Of a DNA stretch of 64,000 nt, positions 42,223 to 52,013 are shown in pieces. Origin of the DNA: Agrobacterium sp. a22-2 (GTDB taxonomy: Bacteria > Pseudomonadota > Alphaproteobacteria > Rhizobiales > Rhizobiaceae); the NCBI RefSeq assembly GCF_012276985.1, contig NZ_JAAXMM010000006.1:62001-126000 (forward strand), read 5' to 3'. The notes under the pieces were generated by a model, which was given only the letters and a program-made list of their open reading frames with translations, ran no database searches and was not told the DNA's origin. The position numbers and the translations under genes were made by a program. How positions within the stretch are numbered: the stretch's first letter is position 1; every line of letters begins with the position of its first letter.

Positions 42223-44904
42223 ATGAGCAGAAGCACGTCAGCGTCGATGGAGGAGCGCTCCGGCCGTTTGGCCATCACCGCATTCGTGGTGCGACAGATC
42301 CTGGCGTTGGCCGGATTCGGGCTTTTCCTGTTCCTGGTGCTGGCCGTCGCTGCCCTTGCCACATGGAATGTCGCCGATCCGAGCTTCTCCTACGCCACCG
42401 GCAATCAGCCGACCAATATCCTCGGCTATGCCGGTGCTGCCTTTGCCGATCTGATGATGCAGTTTCTCGGCCTGTCCAGCGTCATTGCCCTGTTGCCGGT
42501 GCTCGCCTGGTCGCTGGCGCTGATTTCCGGCCGGACGATCAATCGCATCCCCGCGCGCATCGCCACCTGGCTGGTCGGCGCGCTGGTAGCCTCTGCCGTC
42601 ATCGGCTGCTTCCCGCCGCCGTTGACCTGGCCGATCCCCAACGGTATCGGCGGCGTGCTCGGCGACATGATCCTGCGGTTCCCGGCACTGTTCATCGGCG
42701 CCTATCCGACCGGCAATTTCGCCATGGTGGTCGGCGGCATCTTTTCTGTTCCGGCGATCTGGCTGCTGCTCTTTGCCGCCGGCATCATCGGCCGCGAGAT
42801 GGTCGAGCCGGATGAGGACGAGGCGCCGATCAAGCCGGTCAAGGCGCGTCCTGCCAAACCGGTCGTCGAGGACGACGAGGACGATAGCGCCGGTCCCTTT
42901 GCGCTGGCTTTCGGTGCCATGGCCCATGGCTGGTACATGACGCAGACCCGTATCCGCCGGCTGTTCGGCGTCAAGCCGCGCCGCCGCGACCGGTCGCAGT
43001 TCGAACAGCCCTATGATTTCAACGATGACGAATTCGGTGCGCTGAACGAGCCGGTGCGACCGAAGGTCATGGGCGACGGCATGCGGGCCGAGCCGCCGAT
43101 GGACATGCCGGCGGAACGGCGGCGGGTGGTTGCCGCCCCGCCGATTTCCAGCCATGACGATGACGGCGATTTCGACATGGACGCCTCTCCCCGGCGACCG
43201 GTCGGCATCCTGCCGGATGACGACGAGGATGTGGATTACGGATGGGTCGCCCCACCGGAGGCCCGTCCCGCTGCATCCGCTGCCCCACCGCGGGCCTCGG
43301 CACGGGTTGCCGCGCCGCCGCCGCGGCCCAAGCCCGGCGCCCGCATCGAGAAGGAGGCGCAGACCTCGTTCATCCGTCCGGACGGCTTCCAGCTTCCGCC
43401 GATCCATCTTCTGGCCGAACCCAAGGCCATTGCGCGCGATGCCACGCTGTCGGCCGAAGCGCTGGAGCAGAATGCCCGCATGCTGGAAGGCGTGCTGGAG
43501 GATTTCGGCGTCAAGGGCGAGATCATCCATGTGCGCCCCGGTCCGGTCGTCACGCTCTATGAACTGGAGCCGGCGCCCGGCATCAAGTCGTCGCGCGTCA
43601 TCGGCCTTGCCGATGATATCGCCCGCTCGATGAGCGCGATCGCCGCGCGTGTCGCCGTGGTGCCCGGCCGCAACGCCATCGGCATCGAATTGCCGAACCA
43701 GCGCCGCGAGACCGTCTACCTGCGCGAGATGATCGGCTCCAGAGATTTCGAGCAGAGCAAGGCCAAGCTTGCCATGGCGCTCGGCAAGACGATCGGCGGC
43801 GAGCCGGTTATCGTCGACATCGCCAAGATGCCGCATCTGCTGGTCGCCGGAACCACCGGCTCGGGCAAGTCGGTGGCGATCAACACGATGATCCTGTCGC
43901 TGGTCTATCGCATGACGCCGGAGAAGTGCCGGTTGATCATGATCGATCCGAAAATGCTCGAACTCTCCGTCTATGACGGCATTCCCCATCTGCTGTCGCC
44001 TGTCGTCACCGATCCGAAGAAGGCCGTCGTGGCGCTGAAATGGACGGTGCGCGAGATGGAAGAGCGCTACAAGAAGATGTCGAAGATCGGCGTGCGCAAT
44101 ATCGACGGCTTCAACAGTCGCGTCGAGCAGGCGATCGAAAAGGGCGAGGTGCTGACCCGCACCGTGCAGACCGGCTTCGACCGCCAGACCGGCGAGGCGA
44201 TCTACGAGACGGAAGAATTCGACCTGCAGCCGATCCCCTATATCGTCGTCATCATCGACGAAATGGCCGACCTGATGATGGTGGCCGGCAAGGATATCGA
44301 AGGCGCCGTGCAGCGGCTGGCCCAGATGGCGCGCGCCGCCGGCATCCATGTGATCATGGCGACGCAGCGTCCTTCGGTCGATGTCATCACCGGCACGATC
44401 AAGGCCAATTTCCCGACCCGTATCTCCTTCCAGGTGACGTCGAAGATCGACAGCCGCACCATCCTGGGTGAACAGGGTGCCGAGCAGCTGCTGGGCATGG
44501 GCGACATGCTCTACATGGCCGGCGGCGGCCGCATCCAGCGCGTGCATGGTCCCTTCGTGTCCGACACCGAAGTCGAGGAGATCGTCGCTTACCTCAAGAC
44601 GCAAGGCTCGCCGCAATATCTCGACGCGATCACCATCGACGACGATGACGACGAAGGCGGCAGCGGTCCGGCCGGTGCGGCCAACCTGGCCGATTCGGAC
44701 GACCCTTACGACCAGGCCGTGGCCATCGTGCTGCGCGATGGCAAGGCCTCCACCTCCTATATCCAACGGCGCCTCGGTATCGGCTACAACCGGGCCGCCT
44801 CGCTGATCGAGCGCATGGAGAAGGAGGGCCTGATCGGGGCTGCCAACCACGCTGGCAAGCGCGAGATTCTGGTGCCGACGGAAGCCGATATCATCGAACG
44901 CTAG
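42223..44904 (+). CDS. ftsK: DNA translocase FtsK
   Basis: Septal DNA pump that clears chromosome termini from the division plane and activates XerCD at dif. N-terminal membrane domain with about four to five helices (residues 18-190), then a linker of about 230 residues rich in Asp, Pro, Arg and Ala, then the motor. The alpha/beta motor has Walker A G-T-T-G-S-G-K-S near 545-553 and Walker [10 protein letters not shown] near 673-681; the C-terminal gamma winged helix (D-D-P-Y-D-Q-A-V-A to the end, with [12 protein letters not shown]) reads KOPS. Length 893. A CtrA box lies upstream. The following gene, lolA, begins 115 bases later, as is usual in rhizobia. Confidence 0.96.
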   Translation: MSRSTSASMEERSGRLAITAFVVRQILALAGFGLFLFLVLAVAALATWNVADPSFSYATGNQPTNILGYAGAAFADLMMQFLGLSSVIALLPVLAWSLALISGRTINRIPARIATWLVGALVASAVIGCFPPPLTWPIPNGIGGVLGDMILRFPALFIGAYPTGNFAMVVGGIFSVPAIWLLLFAAGIIGREMVEPDEDEAPIKPVKARPAKPVVEDDEDDSAGPFALAFGAMAHGWYMTQTRIRRLFGVKPRRRDRSQFEQPYDFNDDEFGALNEPVRPKVMGDGMRAEPPMDMPAERRRVVAAPPISSHDDDGDFDMDASPRRPVGILPDDDEDVDYGWVAPPEARPAASAAPPRASARVAAPPPRPKPGARIEKEAQTSFIRPDGFQLPPIHLLAEPKAIARDATLSAEALEQNARMLEGVLEDFGVKGEIIHVRPGPVVTLYELEPAPGIKSSRVIGLADDIARSMSAIAARVAVVPGRNAIGIELPNQRRETVYLREMIGSRDFEQSKAKLAMALGKTIGGEPVIVDIAKMPHLLVAGTTGSGKSVAINTMILSLVYRMTPEKCRLIMIDPKMLELSVYDGIPHLLSPVVTDPKKAVVALKWTVREMEERYKKMSKIGVRNIDGFNSRVEQAIEKGEVLTRTVQTGFDRQTGEAIYETEEFDLQPIPYIVVIIDEMADLMMVAGKDIEGAVQRLAQMARAAGIHVIMATQRPSVDVITGTIKANFPTRISFQVTSKIDSRTILGEQGAEQLLGMGDMLYMAGGGRIQRVHGPFVSDTEVEEIVAYLKTQGSPQYLDAITIDDDDDEGGSGPAGAANLADSDDPYDQAVAIVLRDGKASTSYIQRRLGIGYNRAASLIERMEKEGLIGAANHAGKREILVPTEADIIER

Positions 44905-45019
44905 AACCGTTCCGGAGCGCTTCTGCGGTCCGGACATCGCCACCTGCCGGCGCCTGCCGGTCATCGTCATGATGACGCCGTGTTTTTCGGCGAGGGAAGG
45001 CGCATTGAAGGAGATTGAA

Positions 45020-45697
45020 ATGTCTGACATCAAAGCCGATCTTTCGCCAACCCATCTGTCGCGTTCCGTTCTGACGCGCCGCCGGTTGATCGCCGGTGCC
45101 GCGGGTCTTGGCACTGCGGTGTGGCTGTTCGGGCCATCGGCCTTTGCCGCCGCCGACGAAAATGCGGCGCAGAAAGTGGCCGACCATTTTTCGTCGGTGA
45201 AGACCATGACTGGCGAGTTCGTGCAGTTCGGACCGCGCGGCGAACAGACGGCCGGCAAGTTTTTCATCGAACGTCCGGGCAAGCTGCGCTTCAACTATGA
45301 GGCGCCGTCGCCGATGCGGGTGATCTCGGATGGCCGCAATGTCGTCATCGGCAATGTCAAGCTGAAGACCTGGGACATCTACCCGCTGTCGAAGACACCG
45401 CTCAGCCTGCTTTTGTCCGACAAGATCGATCTTGGTCATCAGATGGTGCGCGACGTGAAGCAGGAGGCGGATCTGACGACGATCGTGCTCGGCGACAAGT
45501 CGATCTTCGGCGATTCGACCATCACGCTGATGTTCGATCCGAAGACCTACGATCTGCGCCAGTGGACGATCACCGATGCGCAGGCCAAGGACACCTCGGT
45601 GATGATCTTCAACGTCCAGAACGGCCTGGCCTTCGACCCCAAGGTTTTCGAAGTGCCTTACGAGGATGTGCGCAATCGCGGCGTCAACAAGGACTGA
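45020..45697 (+). CDS. lolA: Outer-membrane lipoprotein carrier LolA family protein
   Basis: Periplasmic chaperone that ferries lipoproteins from LolCDE to the outer membrane; 225 residues. The N-terminal region is unusual: about 20 polar residues, then T-R-R-R-L-I-A-G-A-A-G-L-G and a hydrophobic stretch ending P-S-A-F-A-A near 46. This resembles a twin-arginine signal rather than a plain Sec signal. The mature part has the LolA barrel pattern with T-G-E-F-V-Q-F, P-G-K-L-R-F-N-Y near 87-94 and D-P-K-T-Y-D-L-R-Q-W near 174-183. GAAGGAG precedes the ATG at 45020. It follows ftsK and ends at a strong terminator. Confidence 0.9.
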   Translation: MSDIKADLSPTHLSRSVLTRRRLIAGAAGLGTAVWLFGPSAFAAADENAAQKVADHFSSVKTMTGEFVQFGPRGEQTAGKFFIERPGKLRFNYEAPSPMRVISDGRNVVIGNVKLKTWDIYPLSKTPLSLLLSDKIDLGHQMVRDVKQEADLTTIVLGDKSIFGDSTITLMFDPKTYDLRQWTITDAQAKDTSVMIFNVQNGLAFDPKVFEVPYEDVRNRGVNKD

Positions 45698-45721
45698 GCG
45701 GGCTCGGTGTGAGCAATGTGG

Positions 45722-45757
45722 AAAAGGCGCCGCAGGCCCCAGGGGTCGGCGCCTTTT
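45722..45757 (+). terminator. Intrinsic terminator after lolA
   Basis: AAAAGGCGCCG (45722-45732) and CGGCGCCTTTT (45747-45757) form an 11-bp stem with a 14-base loop, ending in T residues, about 25 bases after the lolA stop. Confidence 0.88.
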
Positions 45758-45835
45758 GACTGTTCAAGGCCGTCCTGATTGCCTAAACCTCGTTGAGCGC
45801 CATGGGCGGCGCGACGAGGGCAGGGACAGGACCGC

Positions 45836-46639
45836 ATGGCATTTTCGATCACCACCTGGAACATCAATTCCGTCCGCCTGCGTCTGCCGATCGTCGAGCG
45901 CCTGCTCTCCGAGGTCCAGCCCGACATTCTCTGCCTGCAGGAAATCAAGTGCCAGAACGACCAGTTCCCGACCGAGCCCCTGCAGGCGCTGGGCTACAAG
46001 CATATCATCCTGCATGGCCAGAAGGGCTATCACGGCGTGGCCATCGCCTCAAAATTTCCGCTAACCGAAGATCATCGCCAGGACTATTGCGGGGTGGGCG
46101 ATAGCCGGCACATCTCGGCGATCTTCGAACAGGGCGGCCGCCGCATCCGCATCCATAATTTCTACGTGCCGGCCGGCGGCGACGAGCCGAACCGCGACGT
46201 GAACCCGAAATTCGGCCACAAGCTCGATTTCATCGAGGAGATGAAGGCGCTGAATGCCGAAGCCGAGCCCGGAGTCTCGGCCATTCTCGTTGGCGATCTC
46301 AACATCGCGCCGCTTGAAAACGATGTCTGGTCGCACAAGCAGATGCTGAAGATCGTCAGCCATACGCCTGTTGAGACCGACGGGCTGCTGGACGTCATGC
46401 AAAAGGGGCGCTGGGTGGACCTGATGCGCCAGGTCGTCGACCCGGCCGACAAACTCTACACCTGGTGGAGCTACCGGGCCAAGGACTGGGATGCCGCCGA
46501 CAAGGGCCGCCGCCTCGACCATATCTGGTCTTCGGCCGATCTCGGGCCGCTGCTGCAGCGCATCGACATCCTGCGGGACGCCCGCGGCTGGGACCGGCCG
46601 TCCGACCACGTGCCGGTCACCGCGCATTTTTCTCTCTGA
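45836..46639 (+). CDS. xth: Exodeoxyribonuclease III
   Basis: Base-excision-repair AP endonuclease and 3'-5' exonuclease; Mg-dependent, cytosolic. Conserved active-site segments are W-N-I-N-S-V-R near 8-14, C-L-Q-E-I-K-C near 34-40 (metal-binding Glu), G-D-L-N-I-A-P near 151-157, R-L-D-H-I-W near 222-227 and the catalytic S-D-H-V-P-V near the C-terminus. Length 267 matches Xth. It stands 137 bases after lolA beyond a terminator, so it has its own promoter. Confidence 0.95.
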   Translation: MAFSITTWNINSVRLRLPIVERLLSEVQPDILCLQEIKCQNDQFPTEPLQALGYKHIILHGQKGYHGVAIASKFPLTEDHRQDYCGVGDSRHISAIFEQGGRRIRIHNFYVPAGGDEPNRDVNPKFGHKLDFIEEMKALNAEAEPGVSAILVGDLNIAPLENDVWSHKQMLKIVSHTPVETDGLLDVMQKGRWVDLMRQVVDPADKLYTWWSYRAKDWDAADKGRRLDHIWSSADLGPLLQRIDILRDARGWDRPSDHVPVTAHFSL

Positions 46640-46670
46640 AGAGGCGCCTGCGCCGATGCCGGTCTCACGA

Positions 46671-47126
46671 TCAGGTGAACCGATATCCGAGCGAGGCCGC
46701 CTGGGTGGCAAGCGCTGCGATATTCTGGCGGATGCGGTTCTGCAGGATTTCGGCCATCTCGGGATATTCCTCGAGCAGCCGGTGGAACAGGGCGCGGGTG
46801 ATGCGGATGACGTTGGAATCCTCGAGCGCGATGGCGGTGTATTTGCGCTCCACCATGGTGGCCAGCGCCAGTTCCGACAGCATGGTGCCGGGCTCGGCAA
46901 TGGCCTCGACCTTCGGCTTGCCGCCACGCCCGAGCGTCGACAGTTCGAAACGGCCGCGGGCGATGACATAGGCGCATTCGGCCGGTGATTTTTCCCGAAA
47001 CAGCGCCTGGCCGGCACTGATCGGCCGGTGCTCGGCGCCGAAAGCGATCAGCCGCAGCTGGTCCTTGTCCAGATCCTGGAACAGCGGAACGGCCGAAAGC
47101 AGTTCCATGTCATCGCTAAGCGCCAT
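46671..47126 (-). CDS. Cyclic-nucleotide-binding domain protein
   Basis: A 151-residue protein made of a single Crp-type cyclic-nucleotide-binding domain with no DNA-binding helix-turn-helix. The domain begins L-L-S-A-V-P-L-F-Q-D-L and has I-A-R-G-R-F-E-L near 55-62, A-E-P-G-T-M-L-S-E-L-A-L near 76-87 (the phosphate-binding cassette, lacking the usual Arg), and a C-terminal helix. Ligand binding is therefore uncertain. AAGGAAAAGGAA precedes the ATG. It is 15 bases downstream of the CenR-like response regulator gene on the same strand, so they form an operon and may act together. Confidence 0.88.
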   Translation of the reverse strand: MALSDDMELLSAVPLFQDLDKDQLRLIAFGAEHRPISAGQALFREKSPAECAYVIARGRFELSTLGRGGKPKVEAIAEPGTMLSELALATMVERKYTAIALEDSNVIRITRALFHRLLEEYPEMAEILQNRIRQNIAALATQAASLGYRFT

Positions 47127-47141
47127 GCCGGTTCCTTTTCC

Positions 47142-47825
47142 TTACGGAATGATCTTGTAGCCGCCGTTCTCCGTGACCAGGATTTCCGCGGTGGAAGGAT
47201 CCCGTTCTATCTTCTGGCGCAGGCGATAGACATGGGTTTCCAGCGTGTGGGTGGTCACGCCGGAATTGTATCCCCAGACTTCTTCGAGCAGCACGTCGCG
47301 GGTCACGACCTTCTGGCCGGCGCGATAGAGATAGCGGATGATCGCCGCTTCCTTTTCGGTGAGGCGGATCTTCTTGCCATCGTCGGTGGTGAGCAGCTTC
47401 TGGCTCGGCTTGAACAGGTAGGGACCGACCGTAAACGTGGCATCCTCGCTCTGCTCGTGCTGGCGCAGCTGGGCGCGGATGCGGGCCAGCAGCACGGCAA
47501 AGCGGAACGGCTTGGTCACATAGTCGTTGGCGCCGGCTTCCAGGCCCAGAATGGTGTCACTGTCGGTATCGTGGCCTGTCAGCATGATCACCGGCGCCTT
47601 GAAGCCGCCCTTGCGCAGCAGCTTCACCGCCTCGCGCCCGTCCATATCCGGCAGGCCGACATCCATGATCAGCAGGTCGATCTGACCGCCCCGCGCCGCC
47701 TGCATGCCCTTGGTGGCGTTCGATTCCTGCTGCAACACGAACTCTTCGTAGAGCGACAGCTGCTCCACCAGGGTGTCGCGCAGGTCGTCGTCATCATCGA
47801 CCAGAAGAATGGTGCGTGCCGTCAT
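47142..47825 (-). CDS. OmpR-family response regulator, CenR-like
   Basis: Two-component response regulator of 227 residues. The receiver has acidic pocket D-D-D-D-D at 10-14, phospho-acceptor Asp55 in I-M-D-V-G-L-P-D-M-D-G, Thr in M-L-T-G-H-D and Lys in T-K-P-F. The C-terminal winged helix ends T-H-T-L-E-T-H-V-Y-R-L-R-Q-K-I-E and N-G-G-Y-K-I. The sequence resembles CenR, an orphan regulator of envelope integrity in alphaproteobacteria; that name is inferred from memory. The ATG at 47825 has GGGAG ten bases before it. No histidine kinase is adjacent; the cyclic-nucleotide-binding protein follows. Confidence 0.9.
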   Translation of the reverse strand: MTARTILLVDDDDDLRDTLVEQLSLYEEFVLQQESNATKGMQAARGGQIDLLIMDVGLPDMDGREAVKLLRKGGFKAPVIMLTGHDTDSDTILGLEAGANDYVTKPFRFAVLLARIRAQLRQHEQSEDATFTVGPYLFKPSQKLLTTDDGKKIRLTEKEAAIIRYLYRAGQKVVTRDVLLEEVWGYNSGVTTHTLETHVYRLRQKIERDPSTAEILVTENGGYKIIP

Positions 47826-47969
47826 GAAGTTCGGTCTCCCATATCGCTGCAATGCATGCCGTCACAGGCCTTGCTCCGGTCCCTTTGGCGAAACCAGAGC
47901 GCAGTTGTCTTTGCCAGCCCGCTATGAATACAATTGAAATCACAGGCAAAGCAAAAACTTGTGAGCATA

Positions 47970-48518
47970 ATGCGTCGGGCCAGCGAAAAAGCGAAGATAA
48001 AAAAGCCGGATATCATCGTCCGCGTCAGCCCGCGCGACAGGACCAAGGCGACCGTACGCGTCGGGCCGGTCGTCATGCGGGCGGCCCTTGGCCGTTCCGG
48101 CCGGACGGTGATGAAGCGCGAAGGCGACGGCGCCACGCCGATTGCCGCGATGACGTTGCTTTCCGGCTTCGTGCGGCGCGACCGGTTCCGGGCACCGATC
48201 AGCCCCTTACCTCTGAAGTCGATTGTCGGCGGCATGCTGTGGTGCGATGCGCCCGGCCATGCGGCCTATAACCGGCCGGTCAGGGCGCCCTTTGCCGCCA
48301 ACCATGAGGACTTGCTGAGGGCCGATCATCTCTACGATGTCTGCCTCGTCATGGACTGGAACATGTCGCAGCGGCGGCGCGGCTGCGGTTCGGCGATCTT
48401 CTTCCATCTGGCCAAATCAGGATATGCGCCGACCGAGGGCTGCATCGCCGTCAGCCCGACCGATATGCGCCGCCTTCTGCCACTGTTGCACAAAGGCCGG
48501 GTGGTCCGCGTCATTTGA
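47970..48518 (+). CDS. L,D-transpeptidase (YkuD) family protein
   Basis: A 182-residue protein of the YkuD-type L,D-transpeptidase family, which make 3-3 peptidoglycan crosslinks or attach proteins to peptidoglycan. The catalytic motif is visible near the C-terminus: His in I-F-F-H-L and then T-E-G-C-I-A-V-S with the nucleophilic Cys near residue 162. There is no obvious signal peptide or membrane helix; the N-terminus is strongly basic (R-R-A-S-E-K-A-K-I-K-K), so export or a cytosolic role is unresolved. ATG 47970 is listed; in-frame GTG 47961 and TTG 47934 are possible and none has a strong ribosome-binding site. Confidence 0.85.
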   Translation: MRRASEKAKIKKPDIIVRVSPRDRTKATVRVGPVVMRAALGRSGRTVMKREGDGATPIAAMTLLSGFVRRDRFRAPISPLPLKSIVGGMLWCDAPGHAAYNRPVRAPFAANHEDLLRADHLYDVCLVMDWNMSQRRRGCGSAIFFHLAKSGYAPTEGCIAVSPTDMRRLLPLLHKGRVVRVI

Positions 48519-48689
48519 GGCCGGATCGGTAAAGATTGTCCGTCCGGCCTTAAAATGTCGCCGGCAGAACCTATCTAGGACAGGCACCCCGTTACATAGG
48601 GGCTCGCACGGTGACCTTCGCCTGTCATCAGCCAGGACAGCCCCTCAGGCCCCGTCCGTTTCATTTGCCAATTCATGGGAGATATCCAT

Positions 48690-49520
48690 TTGATCGACCA
48701 ACCCCATATTACCCTCAACGATGGCGCCCGGATTCCGCAGGTCGGGCTCGGCGTCTGGCAGACGCCGAATGACCAAGCCGTCCCGGCGGTCAAGGCGGCG
48801 CTTGATGCGGGCTATCGCCATGTCGATACGGCCGCCATCTATGACAACGAAGACGGCGTCGGCCAGGGCATCCGGGAGTCCGGCCTTGCCCGCGGCGAGA
48901 TCTACCTCACCACCAAGCTGTGGAACAGCGAGCAGGGTTTCGATTCGACGCTCAAGGCCTTCGACGCCAGTCTGAAGCGGCTCGGCACCGACTATGTCGA
49001 TCTCTACCTGATTCACTGGCCGTCGCCGCATCGCGGCCTGTTCGTCGATACCTGGAAGGCGTTCATCCGGCTGAAGGAAGAAGGCCGGGCGAAATTGATC
49101 GGGGTGTCGAATTTTGATCCCGAGCACCTGGACAGGATCATCGCCGAGACCGGTGTGGTGCCGGCGATCAACCAGATCGAACTGCATCCGGATTTCCAGC
49201 AGAAGGCCCATCGCGCCTTCCACGAGCAGCATGGCATCGTCACACAATCCTGGAGCCCGCTCGGCCAGGGCAAGCTGCTCAGCCATCCGGTGATCGGCCG
49301 GATTGCCGAAAGCCATGGCCGCACGCCGGCCCAGGTGATCATCCGCTGGCATATCGACAACGGCCTCGTCGTCATCCCCAAATCGGTGACGCCGTCGCGC
49401 ATCGTCGAGAATTTTAAAGTGTTCGACTTTAAACTGACAGCCGACGATCTGGGCGAGCTTGACAAGCTCGACAGCGGTTCGGCCCGTATGGGCCCGGATC
49501 CGAAAACGGCGACGTTCTGA
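48690..49520 (+). CDS. Aldo/keto reductase
   Basis: Cytosolic NADPH-dependent oxidoreductase of the AKR5-type bacterial group (2,5-diketo-D-gluconate reductase-like). The catalytic tetrad is complete: Asp46, Tyr51, Lys76 and His109 (numbered from TTG 48690). G-V-S-N-F-D and the C-terminal I-P-K-S-V-T-P-S-R cofactor motif are present. TTG 48690 lies eight bases after GGGAG (48677-48681); the in-frame ATG at 48675 overlaps that same GGGAG and has no signal of its own, so the TTG is preferred. Substrate unknown. A terminator follows at 49548. Confidence 0.92.
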   Translation: MIDQPHITLNDGARIPQVGLGVWQTPNDQAVPAVKAALDAGYRHVDTAAIYDNEDGVGQGIRESGLARGEIYLTTKLWNSEQGFDSTLKAFDASLKRLGTDYVDLYLIHWPSPHRGLFVDTWKAFIRLKEEGRAKLIGVSNFDPEHLDRIIAETGVVPAINQIELHPDFQQKAHRAFHEQHGIVTQSWSPLGQGKLLSHPVIGRIAESHGRTPAQVIIRWHIDNGLVVIPKSVTPSRIVENFKVFDFKLTADDLGELDKLDSGSARMGPDPKTATF

Positions 49521-49547
49521 TCGCCCGCGCAATGCCTGAATAACGAC

Positions 49548-49587
49548 ACAAGACCCGCATCGCTCCGGCGTTGTGGGTCTTGTTTTG
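49548..49587 (+). terminator. Intrinsic terminator after the aldo/keto reductase gene
   Basis: ACAAGACCC (49548-49556) and GGGTCTTGT (49575-49583) form a 9-bp stem followed by TTT, about 28 bases after the stop codon. Confidence 0.82.
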
Positions 49588-49647
49588 TGGCGCTAAGGTC
49601 GCGAGAGACACGTCATTCATGGGTCGCTGCAGCGGAAGGGGCATGGC

Positions 49648-50451
49648 ATGCGGATACTCTCATTGAACGCATGGGGCGGCACTCTGCACGCGCCGCTGAT
49701 GGACTATCTGGCCGCCGCGGACCCCGACATCCTGTGCCTGCAGGAGGTGGTGAGCAGCGCCGTTGCCGCGGCCGACTGGCTGGCCTACCGGGATCGCGAT
49801 GTCGAACTGCCGCAGCGGCCCCATCTGTTCGATGAGATCCGGGCGGTACTTCCCGGGCATGACGGGTCCTTCCATCCGACCTCCCGTGGCGACCTCTTCG
49901 ACGGCGACAAGGCTGTGCCCTGCGAGTTCGGGCTGGCAACCTTCGTGCGCCGGGGCTATCCGGTGATCGGCCAGGCTGTCGGCTTCGTGCACCGGGCATT
50001 CTCGCCCGATGGCTGGGGACCGCATCCGCGGGCCCGCAATGCCCATTGCCTGCGCGTCTTCAGCTATGACGGGGGTTTTTCCGTCACCGTGGCGCAGATG
50101 CACGGCTTGCGCGACGTGGCCGGCAAGGGCGACATGCCGGAGCGCGATGCCCAGGCCCAGGCGCTCGCCGCCCTGATCAGGCAGGTCTGGCCCGGCGATG
50201 AAAGGCTTGTCGTGTGCGGCGATTTCAACGTGCTGCCCGGCAGCCGGACGTTCGAGACGCTGGCGGGGCTGGGCTTGACCGATCTTGTCACGACGCGCGG
50301 CTTTGTCGATACGCGCACATCGTTTTATCGCAAGCCGGGACGCTTCGCCGACTACATGTTGGTCACGCCTGAGGTCGAGGTGGTGCGGTTCGACGTGGTC
50401 GAGCAGCCGGAGGTTTCCGACCACAGGGCCTTGCTGCTGGAGCTACGATAG
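49648..50451 (+). CDS. Endonuclease/exonuclease/phosphatase (EEP) family protein
   Basis: A 267-residue metal-dependent phosphodiesterase-fold protein. The EEP signature is present throughout: L-N-A-W-G-G at 6-11, I-L-C-L-Q-E-V near 28-34 with the metal-binding Glu, V-C-G-D-F-N-V-L near 189-196, and the C-terminal S-D-H-R-A-L-L. No signal peptide is seen. The substrate (nucleic acid, sphingomyelin-like lipid or phosphoinositide) cannot be inferred. Stand-alone gene between an aldo/keto reductase and convergent leuC. Confidence 0.88.
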   Translation: MRILSLNAWGGTLHAPLMDYLAAADPDILCLQEVVSSAVAAADWLAYRDRDVELPQRPHLFDEIRAVLPGHDGSFHPTSRGDLFDGDKAVPCEFGLATFVRRGYPVIGQAVGFVHRAFSPDGWGPHPRARNAHCLRVFSYDGGFSVTVAQMHGLRDVAGKGDMPERDAQAQALAALIRQVWPGDERLVVCGDFNVLPGSRTFETLAGLGLTDLVTTRGFVDTRTSFYRKPGRFADYMLVTPEVEVVRFDVVEQPEVSDHRALLLELR

Positions 50452-50516
50452 ATCACGGCCATCGGCCGCAGCGCCCTCATGTGTGGTGCTGCGGCCGAGC
50501 GTCTATGGATACCGGT

Positions 50517-51926
50517 TTATTTCCACTCGCGGATATCGACGAAGTGGCCGGCGATCGCGGCGGCGGCGGCCATGGCCGGCGACACCAGATGGGTGCGGCC
50601 CTTGAAGCCCTGGCGGCCTTCGAAATTGCGGTTCGAGGTCGAGGCGCAGCGCTCGCCCGGCTTCAGGCGGTCGTCGTTCATGGCCAGGCACATCGAGCAG
50701 CCCGGCTCGCGCCAGTCGAAGCCGGCCGCCTTGAAGATCGTGTCGAGGCCTTCGGCCTCGGCCTGTTCCTTGACCAGCCCCGAGCCCGGCACGATCATCG
50801 CCGAGACGGTTGGGGCCACGGTGCGGCCTTCGACGACCTTGGCCACTTCGCGCAGGTCCTCGATGCGGCCATTGGTGCAGGAGCCGATGAACACCCGGTC
50901 GATGGCGATATCGGTGATCTTGGTGTCCGGCTTCAGGCCCATATAGTCGAGCGCCCGCCATTTCGAGGTGCGCTTGTTCTCGTCTTCGATCAGGTCGGGG
51001 TTCGGCACCACGCCCTGGACGGACACGACATCCTCCGGCGAGGAGCCCCAGGAGACGATCGGCGGCAGGTCGGCGGCGTTCAGCACGACGACGCGGTCGT
51101 AATGGGCGCCTTCGTCGGTCTGCAGGGTCTTCCAGTATGCGATCGCCTGTTCCAGCTCTTCGCCCTTCGGGGCGCGCGGCTTGCCTTTGATGTATTCGAA
51201 GGTCTTTTCATCGGGCGCGATCAGGCCGGCGCGGGCGCCACCTTCGATCGTCATGTTGCACACCGTCATACGGCCTTCCATCGACAGGGCGCGGATCGCC
51301 TCGCCGGCAAATTCGATGACGTGGCCGGTGCCGCCGGCGGTGCCGATTTCGCCGATGATGGCGAGAATGATGTCCTTGGCGGTGACGTGGTCCGGAAGGA
51401 CGCCGTCAACCCGCACCAGCATGTTCTTGGCCTTCTTCTGGATCAGCGTCTGGGTGGCCAGAACGTGCTCGACCTCCGATGTGCCGATGCCGTGGGCCAG
51501 TGCCCCGAAGGCGCCGTGGGTCGAGGTGTGGCTGTCGCCGCAGACAATGGTCATGCCGGGCAGGGTGAAGCCCTGTTCCGGGCCGACGATGTGCACGATG
51601 CCCTGGCGCTTGTCGCTGGCCGAGTAATATTCGACGCCGAATTCGGCAGCGTTCTGGGCGAGCGCTTCCACCTGGATGCGGCTTTCCTCGTTCTTGATGC
51701 CGAGATGGCGATCCGGTGAGGTCGGCACGTTGTGGTCGACGACCGCCAGCGTCTTTTGCGGCGCGCGCACGGCGCGGTGCGTCATGCGCAGGCCTTCAAA
51801 AGCCTGCGGGCTCGTTACCTCATGCACGAGGTGGCGATCGATGTAGAGAAGACAGGTGCCGTCGGCCTGGCTGTCGACCAGATGGTCGTCCCAGATTTTA
51901 TCGTAAAGGGTGCGGGGTGCGCTCAT
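50517..51926 (-). CDS. leuC: 3-isopropylmalate dehydratase large subunit
   Basis: Iron-sulfur isomerase subunit converting 2- to 3-isopropylmalate in leucine synthesis, working with LeuD (not in the window). The [4Fe-4S] ligands lie in G-S-C-T-N-G-R (about residue 347-353) and G-C-S-M-C-L (about 407-412). The N-terminus [11 protein letters not shown] and length 469 fit the rhizobial enzyme. Start ATG 51926 is chosen; an ATG five codons earlier is possible. leuC and leuD are commonly unlinked in this order, so the solitary location is not odd. Confidence 0.97.
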   Translation of the reverse strand: MSAPRTLYDKIWDDHLVDSQADGTCLLYIDRHLVHEVTSPQAFEGLRMTHRAVRAPQKTLAVVDHNVPTSPDRHLGIKNEESRIQVEALAQNAAEFGVEYYSASDKRQGIVHIVGPEQGFTLPGMTIVCGDSHTSTHGAFGALAHGIGTSEVEHVLATQTLIQKKAKNMLVRVDGVLPDHVTAKDIILAIIGEIGTAGGTGHVIEFAGEAIRALSMEGRMTVCNMTIEGGARAGLIAPDEKTFEYIKGKPRAPKGEELEQAIAYWKTLQTDEGAHYDRVVVLNAADLPPIVSWGSSPEDVVSVQGVVPNPDLIEDENKRTSKWRALDYMGLKPDTKITDIAIDRVFIGSCTNGRIEDLREVAKVVEGRTVAPTVSAMIVPGSGLVKEQAEAEGLDTIFKAAGFDWREPGCSMCLAMNDDRLKPGERCASTSNRNFEGRQGFKGRTHLVSPAMAAAAAIAGHFVDIREWK

Positions 51927-52013
51927 GATTGTGACATCCAATGGAGAGGTAAAAGGGGGTCGTAGACTGCGAAGACCATCGACGGAAACGTCGCATGATC
52001 CGCGCCAGCGGCC

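Noticed and set aside
42238..45294. A 1018-codon open frame on the minus strand opposite ftsK
   Set aside because: It is a by-product of high GC and codon bias: the sense strand encodes clear FtsK throughout, and the antisense product is His/Asp/Arg/Gly-rich with no recognisable domain.
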